A stretch of DNA of 64,000 bases from Budorcas taxicolor (Eukaryota > Chordata > Mammalia > Artiodactyla > Bovidae), in NCBI RefSeq assembly GCF_023091745.1, contig NC_068926.1, forward strand, positions 71,918,001 through 71,982,000, read 5' to 3'. The notes under the pieces were generated by a model. It was not told where the DNA came from and made no database searches. It was given only the letters and a program-made list of their open reading frames with translations. This document shows positions 31,501 through 43,381 of the stretch, in pieces; position 1 is the stretch's first letter; every line of letters starts with the position of its first letter. The translations under genes and the position numbers were made by a program.

Positions 31501-34500
31501 TTCGCGTCGTGAGGCCGCTGTAACGGGAGCTAGAGCAGCCCGGAGGACGAGTGAGAGTCAGACCCTCCGGGCTCCTCTCGTGCCTGCCCGCCCTGTCCGC
31601 CCTGCCCTGACCCCTCCCGCCCCCAGGTGGAGGCCACAAGCAGGAAGGAGAAGGCCAAGCAGCGGCCCCTGGCCCTGAACACCGTGGAGATGCTGCGTGT
31701 GGCCAGCTCTGCCTTGGGTAAGTGCGGGCGCTGTTCCTCTCTCAGGGCCCCGTGACTTGGAAGCACAGGCTGCCTGGCTGTAGGAAGGGATGGTTGCCGC
31801 CAGACAAGGGGCCGGCTGTGTCTCGAGAGCCACGCCGGTCATCTGCGCCTGCCCTGCTGGGGGAGTTTGGCCTTGGGCCAGCGGACAAGGGCACTGGCCT
31901 CCCAGGAGCCTGAGCATCTCGCCTGGGGCACCCGGTGTCGGCGCTGAGCCCGCGTCTCTGGCAGGGATGGGCCCGCAGCATGCCATGCAGACCGCCGAGC
32001 GGCTGTACACGCAGGGCTACATCAGCTACCCGCGCACCGAGACCACCCACTACCCCGAGAGCTTCGACCTGAAGGGGCCCCTGCGGCAGCAGGCCAACCA
32101 CCCCTACTGGGCTGACACGGTGAGTTGCGCCAGGCCAGGGTGGCAGCCGCGCTCCCTGCGAGGGCCGGGGGCCGTGCCTGGCTCATGCCCCGCTCTGTCC
32201 CGGCTGCCCCCGCAGGTGAAGCGGCTCTTAGCAGAAGGTCTCAACCGCCCACGGAAAGGTCACGATGCTGGCGACCATCCCCCCATCACCCCCATGAAGT
32301 CTGCCACGGAGGCTGAGTTAGGTATGGGGGCTCCCCCAGACTGGCACACCCCCTGGCGCACACACAAGCACGCACGCACGCGTGCATCAAGCTTCACAAG
32401 AGAGCAGGGTGAGGCGCGCTGGTAACCCGATCTCTGGAGGGTCAGGCCCCACGGCAGCGTGGGGCCGTCTGAAAGCTGTGCTCCATTGCTGGGCCAGGAC
32501 AGGAGTGAGGTGGTGACGGGGGGCAGGTGCTGCCTCGGGAGGCCCTGGGACAGAAGGCCAGGCGGGGCAGGGTGACAGGCTCAGCGGTGGGGAGTCCCAG
32601 GGGCTGGGCGCAGGGGCCCCAGTGCCGTAGCAGGAGCGTGGGGCTGCCTGGAGCTGGAGCCTGGTGCTGAGTGGCCGCGCTCGTGGCAGGGGGCGAGGCC
32701 TGGCGCCTCTACGAGTACATCACCCGGCACTTCATCGCCACCGTGAGCCACGACTGCAGGTACCTGCAGAGCAGTGTCTCCTTCCGGATTGGGCCCGAGC
32801 GCTTCACCTGCACGGGCAAGACCGTCATCTCCCCAGGTAGGGGCGGCGGCGGGCGGCTCCCCCTCCGTGGATACACGGCGAGTGTCCTGAGGGCCGGTGT
32901 CTCTGCAGGCTTCACGGAGATCATGCCCTGGCAGAGTGTGCCCCTGGAGGAGAGCCTGCCCACCTGCCAGAAGGGCGACACCCTGGCCGTGGCCGAGGTC
33001 AAGCTGCTGGAGAAGCAGACGAGCCCGCCGGACTACCTGACCGAGGCCGAGCTCATCACCCTCATGGAGAAGCACGGCATCGGTGGGTCCTGCCCGGGGC
33101 CGCCCCCGCCCAGGGCCCGCTGTGGCCCGCCGAGCGTGGCAGGGCAGCTGGGGACCCTGGCCGAGGCCTCCATTTCCGGACCCGGCCTCGGGGCTAGAGA
33201 GGCGTCCTTGGCGCTACCTCCACCTCCAGGGCTGAGCGTTGGCCGAGGGGGCCGCGGACTCACCCCCGGGGAGGACGCGAAGCTCAGGTCAAGTCCACGG
33301 ACAACGGGAAGGCCAAAGCCCCACAGCACTTTCCCTGGGGCCGGCAGCCCCACGTGGGGGCGGCGTCTTCAGGAGCTTGTGTGGCCACCGCTGCGCAGGT
33401 GAGGGGTCTTGCCGAGACCCCAGGCCCGGGGCTGTGACTCGACTCCTCACACCCCTGGAGCCAGCCCCGTACCCCAGGAGGGGCCCTGCCTTTTCCTGAG
33501 GTTTGGCTCTGGTGAACCAGGCCCCTAGAGGCTGATGGGCTCTGGACGGTCGTGGGACAGCTCGCAGGCCTGCCCCGGACTGTCCTGCGGACTTGACACG
33601 GAGGCTGCTCCGCAGCTGCACGTGTCCTTGGGGCCGATCAGGAGGGGCCCCGAGGCCACGTAGCCGGCGGGTGTGCCAGGTGCTGGGGGCCACTTGGCAG
33701 TGGAGCTCTGTGTGCGTGGGTCTGGGCCCCGGTTCTGGAACGGTGCGTGTGCCGTGGGGCGAGGCGGAGAGGGGCTTGGGAGGTCACATTCACCAGACGC
33801 TAGGAGCAGGCGGCCGAGCTTCTTCACCTCTGAGCCACCCGGAGCCTCCGCGTCAAGTCCGCGGGACAGTCCGGGGCAGGCCTGCGAGCAGCCCTGGGGG
33901 TCGGGGCTGAGAAGCTGGCTTCACAGCGCGGGCGGAGGGAGAGCCGAGTCCGTGCTGTGCGCAGGGACGGACGCCAGCATCCCCGTGCACATCAACAACA
34001 TCTGCCAGCGCAACTACGTGGTCGTGGAGAGCGGGCGCCGGCTCAAGCCCACCAACCTCGGCATCGTCCTGGTGCATGGCTACTACAAGATCGGTGAGCC
34101 CCGGCCACGCCTCCCACCCCCAGTGCGCCCCCAATCATGCCTCCCACTGCAGCCCACGCCCCACTGCAAGGCCCGCCCTGGCCACGCCTCTCACCGCGGG
34201 GCCCGCCCCGGCCACAGCTTCCATCCCAGTGCCCGCCCCAGCCGGGCTGATGGTCTCCTGGAAGTGTTGGGGTCTGAGAGCAGGGGCCTGGATTCCTGCA
34301 GACTGGCTCCTGGCCAGCCCTGGGGTCCTTGCTGCTGGACGGTGTATCTGCCCTGAGAGGTCCCCAGGGGGCGTGGGAGACAGCAGGGAGCTCAGCCGGG
34401 CAGCTTGTCCGCTGACAGCATCCTGTGACGGGGCGCTCTGGTCGCCCGCGCAGGACTCCTGGGGAGATCGCAGGTGGGAGCCCTACCCCTGCGCACGGCG

Positions 34501-36469
34501 CGAGGGCTCACAGCACCCCCGCCCGCCCGCAGACGCCGAGCTGGTGCTGCCCACCATCCGCAGCGCCGTGGAGAAGCAGCTGAACCTGATTGCGCAAGGC
34601 AGAGCCGACTTCCGCCAGGTGTTGGGCCACACCCTGGACGTCTTCAAGAGGAAGTTCCACTACTTCGTGGACTCCATCGCGGGTGAGTGTGCCCCTTCCC
34701 TGCCCCTCAGCAGGGGCACCCGGCTCCGGGCTGTCATCCCCCTCAGGGAGACCCGCTCCCAGGCCCTGGCTCCAGGGGGCTGTCGGGACCCCAAGGCGAG
34801 CGTGGTAACAGCCCTCGGTGCACGCGGCTCGTCTCACAGACGGGGCTGCCCTCGCCGTGCCGTCACCCACCGTCAGGGGCACCCTTGGCCACATGCTTTG
34901 GGGAGGCGGCGGCCGGGGCTGAGCTGTGACTCCCGCCCCGCTGGCTTGCAGGCATGGATGAACTGATGGAGGTGTCCTTCTCGCCCCTGGCGGCCACGGG
35001 CAAGCCCCTCTCCCGCTGCGGGAAGTGCCACCGGTTCATGAAGTACATCCAGGTAGGAGGGCACGTGTGCACGACGGGCAGCCTCGCCTCCCCGCGGCCT
35101 CGCTCCCGCGGCCTCCACGTGGAGTGACTGAGAGGCCCGGGCAGCTTCTCCAGCAGACACCCAGCGCTGCCCTCAGGCCTAGCAGCGCGTGAGCCGTGGG
35201 GCCCCTGAACCACGTGCCATCCACGCTCTCCTGACCCCGCGTTCTTCGCTGTCGGGGGAACTGACTCACACTGGGATCTTAGCAGCGCCTTTGTGTGTGT
35301 GTGAAGCAGTGAACACCCTGAGACTCGGTGACCAGAGGCCCTGAGAGGTCCTGGCGATACTCCACACCGCCCACCCCCCGCGAGTGTCCCGGGGAGGTGG
35401 AGGGCGGCAGGCGGCCAGCGCGGCAGGAGGCCCCGGCAACCCCGTGACCCCTGCCCCCCGACCCCGCCCAGGCCAAGCCGAGCCGCCTGCACTGCTCACA
35501 CTGCGACGAGACCTACACGCTGCCCCAGAACGGCACCATCAAGCTCTACAAGGAGCTGCGGTGCCCGCTGGACGACTTCGAGCTGGTGCTGTGGTCGTCG
35601 GGCTCCCGGGGCAAGAGCTACCCGCTGTGCCCCTACTGCTCCAACCACCCGCCCTTCCGGGACATGAAGAAGGGTGAGCGCCGCCCGCCCGCGCCGCCCT
35701 GGGCTCTGGCGGGCGCCCCGTCCCTGCCTCCAGCAGCTTCCAGGGCGGCCAGGGGCCCCACCTGGGCCTCAGGCAGCGAGATAAAGGAGGGTGGACCCGA
35801 CTGAGGGCCGCCCGGACGGCCTTCCGGAAAGCTCGGCGGTGGGGGTGGGGTGGGGGGGGTAGCGGGGGTGGGGAGACGTGGGGGTCGAGGAAGCCCTGGA
35901 GAAGCAGAGCCCAGGGCGCGTGCGCGGGGCGAGAGGCGGGGCCCTGCGCGGTGGGGCTGGCGCGTGCGCCTCACGCGGGCTCCCCCGCAGGCACGGGCTG
36001 CAACGAGTGCACGCACCCCGGCTGCCAGCACTCGCTCAGCATGCTGGGCATCGGCCAGTGCGTGGAGTGCGAGAGCGGCGTGCTGGTGCTCGACCCCACG
36101 TCCGGCCCCAAGTGGCGCGTGGCCTGCAACAGGTGCAGCGTGGTGGCCCACTGCTTCGAGAACGCCCATCGCGTGCGCGTGTCCGCCGAGACGTGCGCCG
36201 CCTGCGAGGCCGCCCTGCTGGACGTGGACTTCAACAAGGCCAAGTCCCCGCTGCCGGGCAACGGCACGCAGCACACGGGCTGCGTCTTCTGCGACCCCAT
36301 CTTCCAGGAGCTGGTGGAGCTGAAGCACGCGGCCTCCTGCCACCCTATGCACCGCGGGCCCGGGCGGAGGCAGGGCCGGGGCCGGGGCCGGGGCCGGAGG
36401 CCAGCGGGGAAGCCGGGTCCCCGGCGGCCCAAGGACAAGATGTCAGCCCTGGCAGCCTACTTTGTGTGA
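25571..36469 (+). CDS. TOP3B: DNA/RNA topoisomerase III beta
   Basis: Seventeen coding exons, all with GT-AG sites and consistent phase: 25571-25640, 26512-26643, 27410-27516, 28288-28362, 29256-29452, 29583-29739, 30282-30395, 31627-31717, 31965-32119, 32216-32321, 32690-32836, 32909-33082, 33965-34093, 34533-34682, 34952-35052, 35472-35673, 35991-36469. The total is 2586 bases, 861 residues plus stop (human 862). The TOPRIM domain comes first, with Glu9 in EKPSLAQ and the acidic triad Asp117, Asp119, Glu121 in WLDCDKEGE. The catalytic Tyr336 is in GYISYPRTE. C-terminal zinc-ribbon cysteine pairs run from CGKC in exon 15 to CVFC in exon 17, followed by an RG-rich basic tail at about 826-850. 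It is a type IA enzyme that nicks one strand through a 5'-phosphotyrosine to pass single strands, and is known to act on mRNA and R-loops with TDRD3 and FMRP. No defects seen. Confidence 0.97.
27649..27905 (+). mobile_element. CHR-2-type SINE in TOP3B intron 3
   Basis: GGGACTTCCCTGGGAGTCC head, CGGGTTCGATCCCTGGTCC B-box region, and an A-rich tail of AATAAAAAGAGAAAA type at the end. Confidence 0.8.
36373..36397 (+). repeat. TOP3B: GGGGCC hexanucleotide tract in the TOP3B coding exon
   Basis: Four G-runs separated by CC, in frame as alternating Gly and Arg codons (GRGRGRGRR). It forms part of the C-terminal RG box. The coding strand could form a G-quadruplex. Confidence 0.85.
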
Positions 36470-36512
36470 CGGCCGGCAGGCTCCGTGCCGCGGCCTCCGG
36501 GCCACGGGGGTC

Positions 36513-36518
36513 ATTAAA
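36513..36518 (+). other. TOP3B: TOP3B poly(A) signal (ATTAAA)
   Basis: Lies 44 bases after the stop codon, giving a very short 3' UTR of about 60-70 bases. Confidence 0.7.
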
Positions 36519-36539
36519 CGCGGTGTCTTCTGCAGAGCC

Positions 36540-38056
36540 AGCGGCTCCCCTGCCTCACCTGCTGTCGGAGGGCTGTGCCCATCTCCTCGTCTCTCCCCGT
36601 TCCCGCACGTGCCCCCCGAGTGCCCACCCTGCCCGAGTCCTGCAGGGGGGCAACTGCACACACAACCAGGAGCAAACCCAGTCCAGGGCGCCTGCCACGC
36701 TCCGGCGTGTGTGAGATGGGGCGCAGTGTCCCCATGTCAGGGTGCCTGGCCGCCAGGGAGGCAAGAAGCTCCTGCCGCCCACGCCCAGCTGTCCTTGGCT
36801 GGGGGGGGGGGGGGCACCTCCCTGCGTGTTGGCCCTCACTCCACCCACTGCCCACTGCGTGGGTGTGCGTGTGGGGGGCCTGCATGTGACCCTGGCACCC
36901 CAGACCTGTTCGCCTTCCAGTTCTCAAATACGTGTCCTCTCAGGCAGAGGTGGGTGGCAGCAGGTGGCAGGGTCGGGGGCCACACCACCTGCAGGACTCA
37001 GGTCACCTGCCCACTTCCCGTGCCCACTCCACCTGAGGGCGCCCGCCTCAGCCCACCACACGCCCACCTTGGGACTTTGCCCCCTGCCAGGCCTCCGCCT
37101 GAGGGGCCCCTGTGAAACGCCCCCGCAAGCCTGCACACGGGGCAGGTTGGAGTTGTGGTGCCCGTACATGGACTGCTGCCTGAGTTGTAGGTTCGCCTGG
37201 GAGGTCGGGACTCAGGCCTGGTGGGCCAGGCCACATGGGAGGCTCCTTTCCCAGTGGTGGAGCCAGGGCTGGAGCCGAGGCGGGCAGGAACGGGGTGGGA
37301 GGAGCTGACACCAGCCACAGGGCCGGTCAGCTCCTGGGTGTGGGGTTGGCCCGGTGCCTGCTAGAGGAGGCACACTGCTGGCCAGGCAGCATGCCTTGCT
37401 TCCCCACCACCTCCCGGTGCTGGCCTTGGCACCAGTGCTCTGAGGGGTCTTGTGTGGGCCTGCCCGGGAGGCCCTGTTGGATGTCAGCTGCCCAGGAGCC
37501 CCTCACCCACACAGTGGGTACACTTTGAGAAACACTGAGGCAGAGTCTCACAACAGCCCAGGAGAGTAGGTTGGCACCTGTTGAGCCCCTTTTTCCTGAT
37601 ACGGAAACAATATGGGACAGCTAAGGAACATGTTAAAGGTCACACGTCATAAGCACTTAACCACAGCCTTGCTGGGGTCACCATGCTGACTTGCAGCTGG
37701 GGTCGGGTTACAGGGTCTAGGAAGGCCTGAGAAGAAGGGGCCCCACCCTGCCTTCTCTGCCCAGATGCCCACTGCCTTCTAGATCCACCCCTACCCAGTC
37801 TCTGTCCTTCCAAACCGGCCCACTCTTAGTTCTCCAGACTCCCGGTAGTGAATCTTAGTTCCTGGGCCAGGCACAGGCCGTGTGCCACCTGGAGGTCAGG
37901 TGGGCAGGGCTCCAGTGGGGCTTCTGAGGGCTCTTCCAAAAAAGCTTATATTATGCTTCACAACTGCATTGATATAAAGATGAACATATTCATGTTATAT
38001 ATTAAAACATTTTCTTCGACCTAAACGTTCTTTATCTTTCGGTGTTAAAATACTTC
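36540..38056. other. Intergenic, TOP3B to PPM1F
   Basis: GC-rich to about 37500, then more balanced, with an AT-rich patch at 37930-38050. No gene recognised. A run of 13 G residues lies at about 36800-36812. Confidence 0.5.
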
Positions 38057-38165
38057 CAGGGAATTCCATGGCGGTCCGGTGCTTAGGACTCCCCACTTCC
38101 ATGGCTGGGGACGTGGTGGATCCCCGGTTGGGGAAGTAGTATCCCACAAGCTGTGTAGAATGGCC
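38057..38165 (+). mobile_element. CHR-2-type SINE head
   Basis: CCAGGGAATTCCATGGCGGTCC, then GTGGATCCCCGGTTGGGGAAG, the diverged tRNA-like head of this family. Confidence 0.6.
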
Positions 38166-38689
38166 CCGTTTTCTCCCTTGGCCTCTAGGGTGGCAGAGAA
38201 GCGGCCCCCCGAAGATGTCCGGGTCCTGGGCCCTGGAACTGTGCTGCCCTTAGGTGACCTGGTGAAGAGGAGCCGGGGCTGCAGGCTGAATTAGGGCTGG
38301 TCATCTGACTTTAGAACAGATAACCCTGGTTCATCTGGGTGGCCCAAAGTCATCACAAGGGTCTTCTTGGCTCTGAAGGTAGGGGACCATGAGCTAAAAG
38401 AGGCGGGGCAGTTAGAAGCTGAAAAAGGAGGGAAAACAGACTCTCCTTTAGAGCCCCCAGAAAGGAAGGGCACCCTGATGACCCTTGAACGTAGGCCATT
38501 GAGACCCTGCAGGCTTCCGACCTCCAGGCCTGCAGATACTGTGTCTCAGTTTGTGGCAATACGAAATTAAGGGTCCCTGGAAGGGTCGTGAGCCCCGGGC
38601 AGTGTCGGGTGGCACCCCCGCTCCACCAGCCGCTGACCCGCTCTCGACTGTGCAAGCTGCCGATTGTCTGGGCGCCCCCAAGGAAGGGG

Positions 38690-39200
38690 TTGCTTTATCC
38701 ACCTACCGGGCCGCCGCCGACGGAGACGCGCGCCCTGCAGCGGCGGCCGCCAGGATGGCCGCCAGGGGGCAGCAGAGGCTGGCCCCGCCGGCCGGTGCCC
38801 GACTGCGCCTGCGCCGCGGCCGCACGGGAAGTGGGCGGAGCCGTCCGGAGACGGAGTGGGCGGGGCCGGCCGGACGGGAAGTGGGCGGGGCCGGCCGGAG
38901 CGGCGGGCAGGCGGGCAGGCGGACGCCGAGCGGCCGAGCGGCGGAGGGTGAGGCCGGCAGGGATCGTGGGGCGCGGGGCGCGGGGCAGGGTGCTAACGGC
39001 AGGGGTGCGCCGGCGGGGGCGGAAGGGCAGGCTGGGGGGTCGCCAGGGGCTGGGGGCCGCGAGGGGCTGGGGGCTGCAGATCGGGGCCCCGGGGCGGGCC
39101 AGGGGGCTGCGCGCCCGGGGGTGCGGCGGGGAGCTCCGGGCCGAGCCGGGGCGCGCGGTGAGGGGCCGAGGCGCAACGCGCCCGCTTGCCCGGGGTCCCG
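38690..39200 (+). promoter_or_regulatory. PPM1F: PPM1F CpG-island promoter with noncoding first exon
   Basis: Dense CpG and three GC boxes (GTGGGCGG at about 38830, 38857 and 38880) without a TATA box. A donor GGAGG/GTGAGG at 38947/38948 is the best candidate for the end of a noncoding first exon, which would splice to the acceptor at 43327. PPM1F assignment rests on position and strand. Confidence 0.6.
38759..38772 (+). promoter_or_regulatory. CTCF-consensus site
   Basis: CCGCCAGGGGGCAG matches the core CTCF consensus CCGCGNGGNGGCAG at all but one position, within the CpG island about 180 bp before the proposed first-exon donor. Confidence 0.6.
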
Positions 39201-40288
39201 CGCTCCCCTCCGCACCCTGGCCCAAACCCCTACGCCAGCAAGCCCCCCGCACCTCTGCCGGGCCGCAGCTGCGCCCCGGCGGCCCCCGATCCCGGCCCGG
39301 CCCCGAGTGTATCCCAGTGTTTCTGTTTCCAGCCAGCCCTCGGGCTGCGTGCAGCGGCGTTAGCCAGACGCGTGTGCGATGGAACCTCAGGCGCAGGCCC
39401 CGCGCTGCAGCTGCGCGGCTTCAGGCGGGCCCCTCAGCCTCTCTGTGCAGCAGGGGCGTGGCAGCTGGCCGTAGTAGGGGTCTTCGTACCAGGCCTAACA
39501 GCACCTCCCGACAGCGCTGGGCCCTGCCCCGCAGCCTGGCACCCAGCGGGGACACGTGCTGAGTGACACAGGTCCTCTTGACAGACCCTGGGGCAGGCTC
39601 CGAGGGCGAGTTGTGCCCCCCGGGGCGCCGGCCGTAGAACTGGAGGCTCATTTCAGCCTTTCCTGCCACATCCGGCTGACGGTCACAATCAAGTCTTTTT
39701 CCCCTGCCGCTGAGCTGGAAATGACAAAGGCCGGGATGACCCCACCTGATTCCGGCCTGGCCGTTTCCTGCCTGTGCAGCCTCTGTGGGGGTTTGCTGGC
39801 CCTCCTGGAGCCTGTGTCTTCACTGCAGAGCGGCTGAGTCCAGGCTTGTAGTCAGCACAGTCGTGAGCGGTAAACAGGACGCAGACCGCTAGGCCAACCT
39901 CCGCAGGTTCATTCCTAGAATTCCTTTCTAATGTGGCCCGGAGCCAGTACTGTCTGTAGGACCTGTCTGCTGCCCACCGCGTTCCACCGAGTGTCTTGGC
40001 TTCCTCTTTTAAGGGGCCAGGGCCAGGCCTCAGGCTGCACCTGCAGAGGGTGTTGGGAGGAAGCTGATACCCGCCTCTCTGCCCTCATGTTGCCAGCAGC
40101 TGTGTTCAAAGGGGCCCCGCATAGAGGGTGCTGTTACATCCGGAGACCGGGTCGGGGCGGGGGGCAGGTTACAATCTCATGAGAAGTCAACCCTGTGAGA
40201 GCGGTGTTTGCACAACGTGAGTGTGCCCAACGCGGCAGAACCGTACGCTTGAGACGAGTAGAAGGACGCGCTGTACATCACGTGTCGC

Positions 40289-40496
40289 CCTTTAGTCGCT
40301 GAGTCGTGTCTGGCTCTTGCTGACCCCACGGACTGTAGCCCGCCAGGCTCCTCTGTCCACGGGGATTCCCCAGGCAAGAATACTGCAGTGGGTTGCTATT
40401 TCCTTTTCCAAGGGATCTTCCCAACACAGGGATCGAACCCTCATCCCTGGCATTGACAGGTGGGTTCTTTACCACTGAGCCATCAGGGAAACTCAC
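40289..40496 (-). mobile_element. Bov-tA SINE, left arm of an inverted pair
   Basis: The plus strand shows the tail-side GTCGCTGAGTCGTGTCTGGC and the head-side GGGATCGAACCCTCATCCC; the reverse complement reads as a full tRNA-derived SINE. PPM1F intron 1. Confidence 0.85.
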
Positions 40497-40545
40497 ACTG
40501 AAAGTGAATGAGGTGATAAACTGTGTGTTATGTATGCTTTACATC

Positions 40546-40747
40546 GGGCTTCCCAGGTAGCACTAATGGCAAAGAATCCACTTGTCAATGCAGGAGACGC
40601 AAGAGACGCGGCTTTGACTCCTGCATCAGGGGGATCCCCTGGAGTAGGAAGTGGCAGCCCACTCCAGGATCCTTGCCTGGAAAGTCCCATGGACAGAAGA
40701 GCCTGGCGGGCTACAGTCCATGGGGCCAGAGTCAGACTTGACGGAGC
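40546..40747 (+). mobile_element. Bov-tA SINE, right arm of an inverted pair
   Basis: GGGCTTCCCAGGTAGCACTA head, AGAGCCTGGCGGGCTACAGT body and a ...GACTTGACGGAGCA end. Opposite orientation to the copy 50 bp to its left. Confidence 0.85.
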
Positions 40748-42461
40748 ATACACGTTCCTTTACCTTAAATGTATTGAACAGAAGAAAACACATACATAGG
40801 AAAGATCTGGAAAGGTTTCCACCGTACTCTTCCCACTGGCTGTTTAGAAATGAAGAAATAAGACTCTCCTCCACTTGCAGGAACAGTGAAGACAGTCCTT
40901 TGTGACAGTGGTGTGGTTTTCCTTCCCTAAGGCTCTCTCTCTCTTTTCCCTCCTGTTGCGAAGTCAGGCAGGACTCCACAAGGAGCCGCCTTGTCTATGT
41001 GGTGGAGAAAAACCCAGGCTTACAGACATGCGAGCTGAGCTTCTAAGTCAAGACGGGTAAACTAGAGGAAAGCAGATGTTTCAAATGGAAAAAAGAAAAG
41101 GGACTTTGACAGGTCAGGTGCGAGCGGAAGGGCTGCAGAGCCCTGAGGACTTCGTGGGGCTCTCGGCTGAGGTGGGGCAGAGCGTGCGGGTCTCGGGGTC
41201 TTGGGCACAGAAATGAGGGAGGGGTCTGGGAGCGGCCAGCCCCCCGAGGTCAGCAGCCCCTGAGGAATGGGCTGGGAGCCAGGCTTGTGACGGGGACCCT
41301 GGGTGGCTGGCTTGGCCCTTTCTGGGGGTGAGAGGAGGGGCCAGAGCCCCCTTAGTGGCCTGCACCGCGCTGGCCCCTGTGGGTATTTGGTGGCAGCACT
41401 GTTATTTCCACTGCAAGCAGCGCCTGGGGGGCCTCATGCCAAGAGTGGGAGGGCCTGGCCACGGGCCATGTTGGGCCAGACTGGTCGAGCAGATGGCAAC
41501 GGGGGCTGGCGGCCCAGGGTCCCTCCCTCGCCCCCCCCACAGGTCCTCAGGCCTGGGTCCCGCCCCAGCCTCTCACCAGCCCCTCCCACCGGTGCTCACA
41601 CCCGGCCCAGCCCTGCTGCATCCTGCCAGCCTGCTGACCGGTGACCAGGCTCCATCCTCACCGACCGGCTCCTCGGGTGGTCCCGGGAGAGCCCAGGGCC
41701 CCGGCCCGCCCTCCAGGGCTGCCTCCCCCCTGCCGTCTTGGCCTGGGCTCCCATCGGCGTGGGATGCGCCCTGGGTCCCGGAGCCGGTCGAGAAGAGCAT
41801 GTGCAGGAGGGAGACCGCCCCATCCCTTTCCCCGGGTGTCCTGGGGAAGGCCGCGCCGCGTCCTGCCCGTTTCTGGCCCTTTGTCCTGCCGGGTAGTGTG
41901 AAAGCAAGCCTGGGGTGCTGGTAATGCCCACCTGCCCCTCTGAGGAGAGTCGCCAGCCAGCACCCCGCAGGGGCAGTCACGCTCGGGCAAGGGGCGCTGG
42001 GCACAGAGCGGAGCCCAGGCTCAGCTGCTGCAGAGGGGAGCGGGCTCCAGGCCTGGGGAACAGCGTCCCCAGGCCTGGCCCCCAAACACCCCCAACCCCG
42101 CGCTGGCAGCGAGGTGGAAGGTGAAGGTTCTGGATCTCCGCTGTGTGCCTCCCTCCAGTCCTGGGAGGTTTGCGAGCGGCGGTCTGCCCGTTTGACCCTG
42201 ATGACACATCTCACGAGCAATTTCGGGGCTTGGAATTGCAGGGGGCCGGGCCGGTGTCCCCTGCATCGTTCTCACGCTGCGGCCGGGGGCTGCGCGGTGT
42301 TCCCTCACTTGTGAACAGATGGGAGGGCTGACCGTGAGTGGAAGCCTGTCCCCAGAACCTTCTCTCCTTAAATACGAAAGTGCGTTGTAAGTCACGCTTT
42401 CGTGTTTCTCCTAAAGTCACACGTCTCTACCCGAGGGCAGCGCCACCGCCACGGAAGGGGC

Positions 42462-42590
42462 GTGTGTGTGCCAGTCGCTCCGTCGTGTCCAGCGCTTTGT
42501 GACCCCATGGACTATAGCCTCTGTCCATAGAATTCTCCAGGCAAGGCCTCTGGAGTGGGTTGCCATTTCCTGCTCCACGTGTTTCTTAAC
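42462..42590 (-). mobile_element. Bov-tA SINE fragment
   Basis: GTGTGCCAGTCGCTCCGTCG, then TTTGTGACCCCATGGACTAT and GGAGTGGGTTGCCATTTCC; the tRNA-like head is missing. PPM1F intron 1. Confidence 0.75.
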
Positions 42591-43381
42591 TTACCTCTCT
42601 TTGCCCTTTGCCCCCCAGACCCTCCGCTCATCACCCATCTTGCTTCCCTTCCCCCAAGCCCGCACCCACCTGTCCTTCCCAGAGACTCATGCCGAGCTAG
42701 TTCTGATCCTCAGAGGGTCGGGGGTCCCTGGACCCCCATCCTCCAGCCATTCAAAGCCCAGGACAGTCAGGATGTTTAAGGACACGTACCCCCTGGTCAA
42801 GCCCTTTAAGCCTCAGGAGGCCTGGGACTCCTCCTGGGAGGACATAAGGCCTGACCACCTTCCCCAGGCCCCGAGTGTCCCAGGGGAGCCTTCTGCTGCA
42901 CCATGGGGCTGCCTCTGGCGGCCGCCCGGGGCACATGGACCCCCTGCACCGGCCACAGGCTGCATCTGCCTGCCTCCGGGGCCTGGCCCCGGCCCCCCTC
43001 CTGCCTGCCTCTGCCTGCTCGGGCTGTTCTCTGCCAGGAGCACGCCTTCTGCTTCTAGCCGGAATCCCTCTGCACCACCCCCCCGGCTCTGTCTCCAGAA
43101 GCCACCCCTCTGGGCCCCCTGGTCCCCCATCAGAATTTGTCCCTCCCACATGGACCTCAGAACCAACTGCGTGCGAGGGAGGGTGGCCCTGCCCTTCCGC
43201 CTGGAGCCCTGGTCTTGGTGTGGCCCTGGCTTTCAAGAGGAAGCAGGGAAAAGTGGGCACTCAGCACTGCAGGGCGTGGGCACAGGCACCCCCAGCCCCA
43301 GGTGCTGACCCTCGCGTCTCCCCGCAGAGAAAAGACCAAGGACCCCGGCAACAGCTCCCCTGCCCCTCCAATGCCCTGGGC

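Noticed and set aside
38588..39562. A 324-codon arginine/proline-rich frame over the PPM1F promoter
   Set aside because: CpG-island composition; several frames are open at once on both strands.
42466..43308. A 280-codon plus-strand frame upstream of the PPM1F start
   Set aside because: It starts in a Bov-tA fragment and runs through a splice acceptor region; no domain and no link to the PPM1F frame except by chance.
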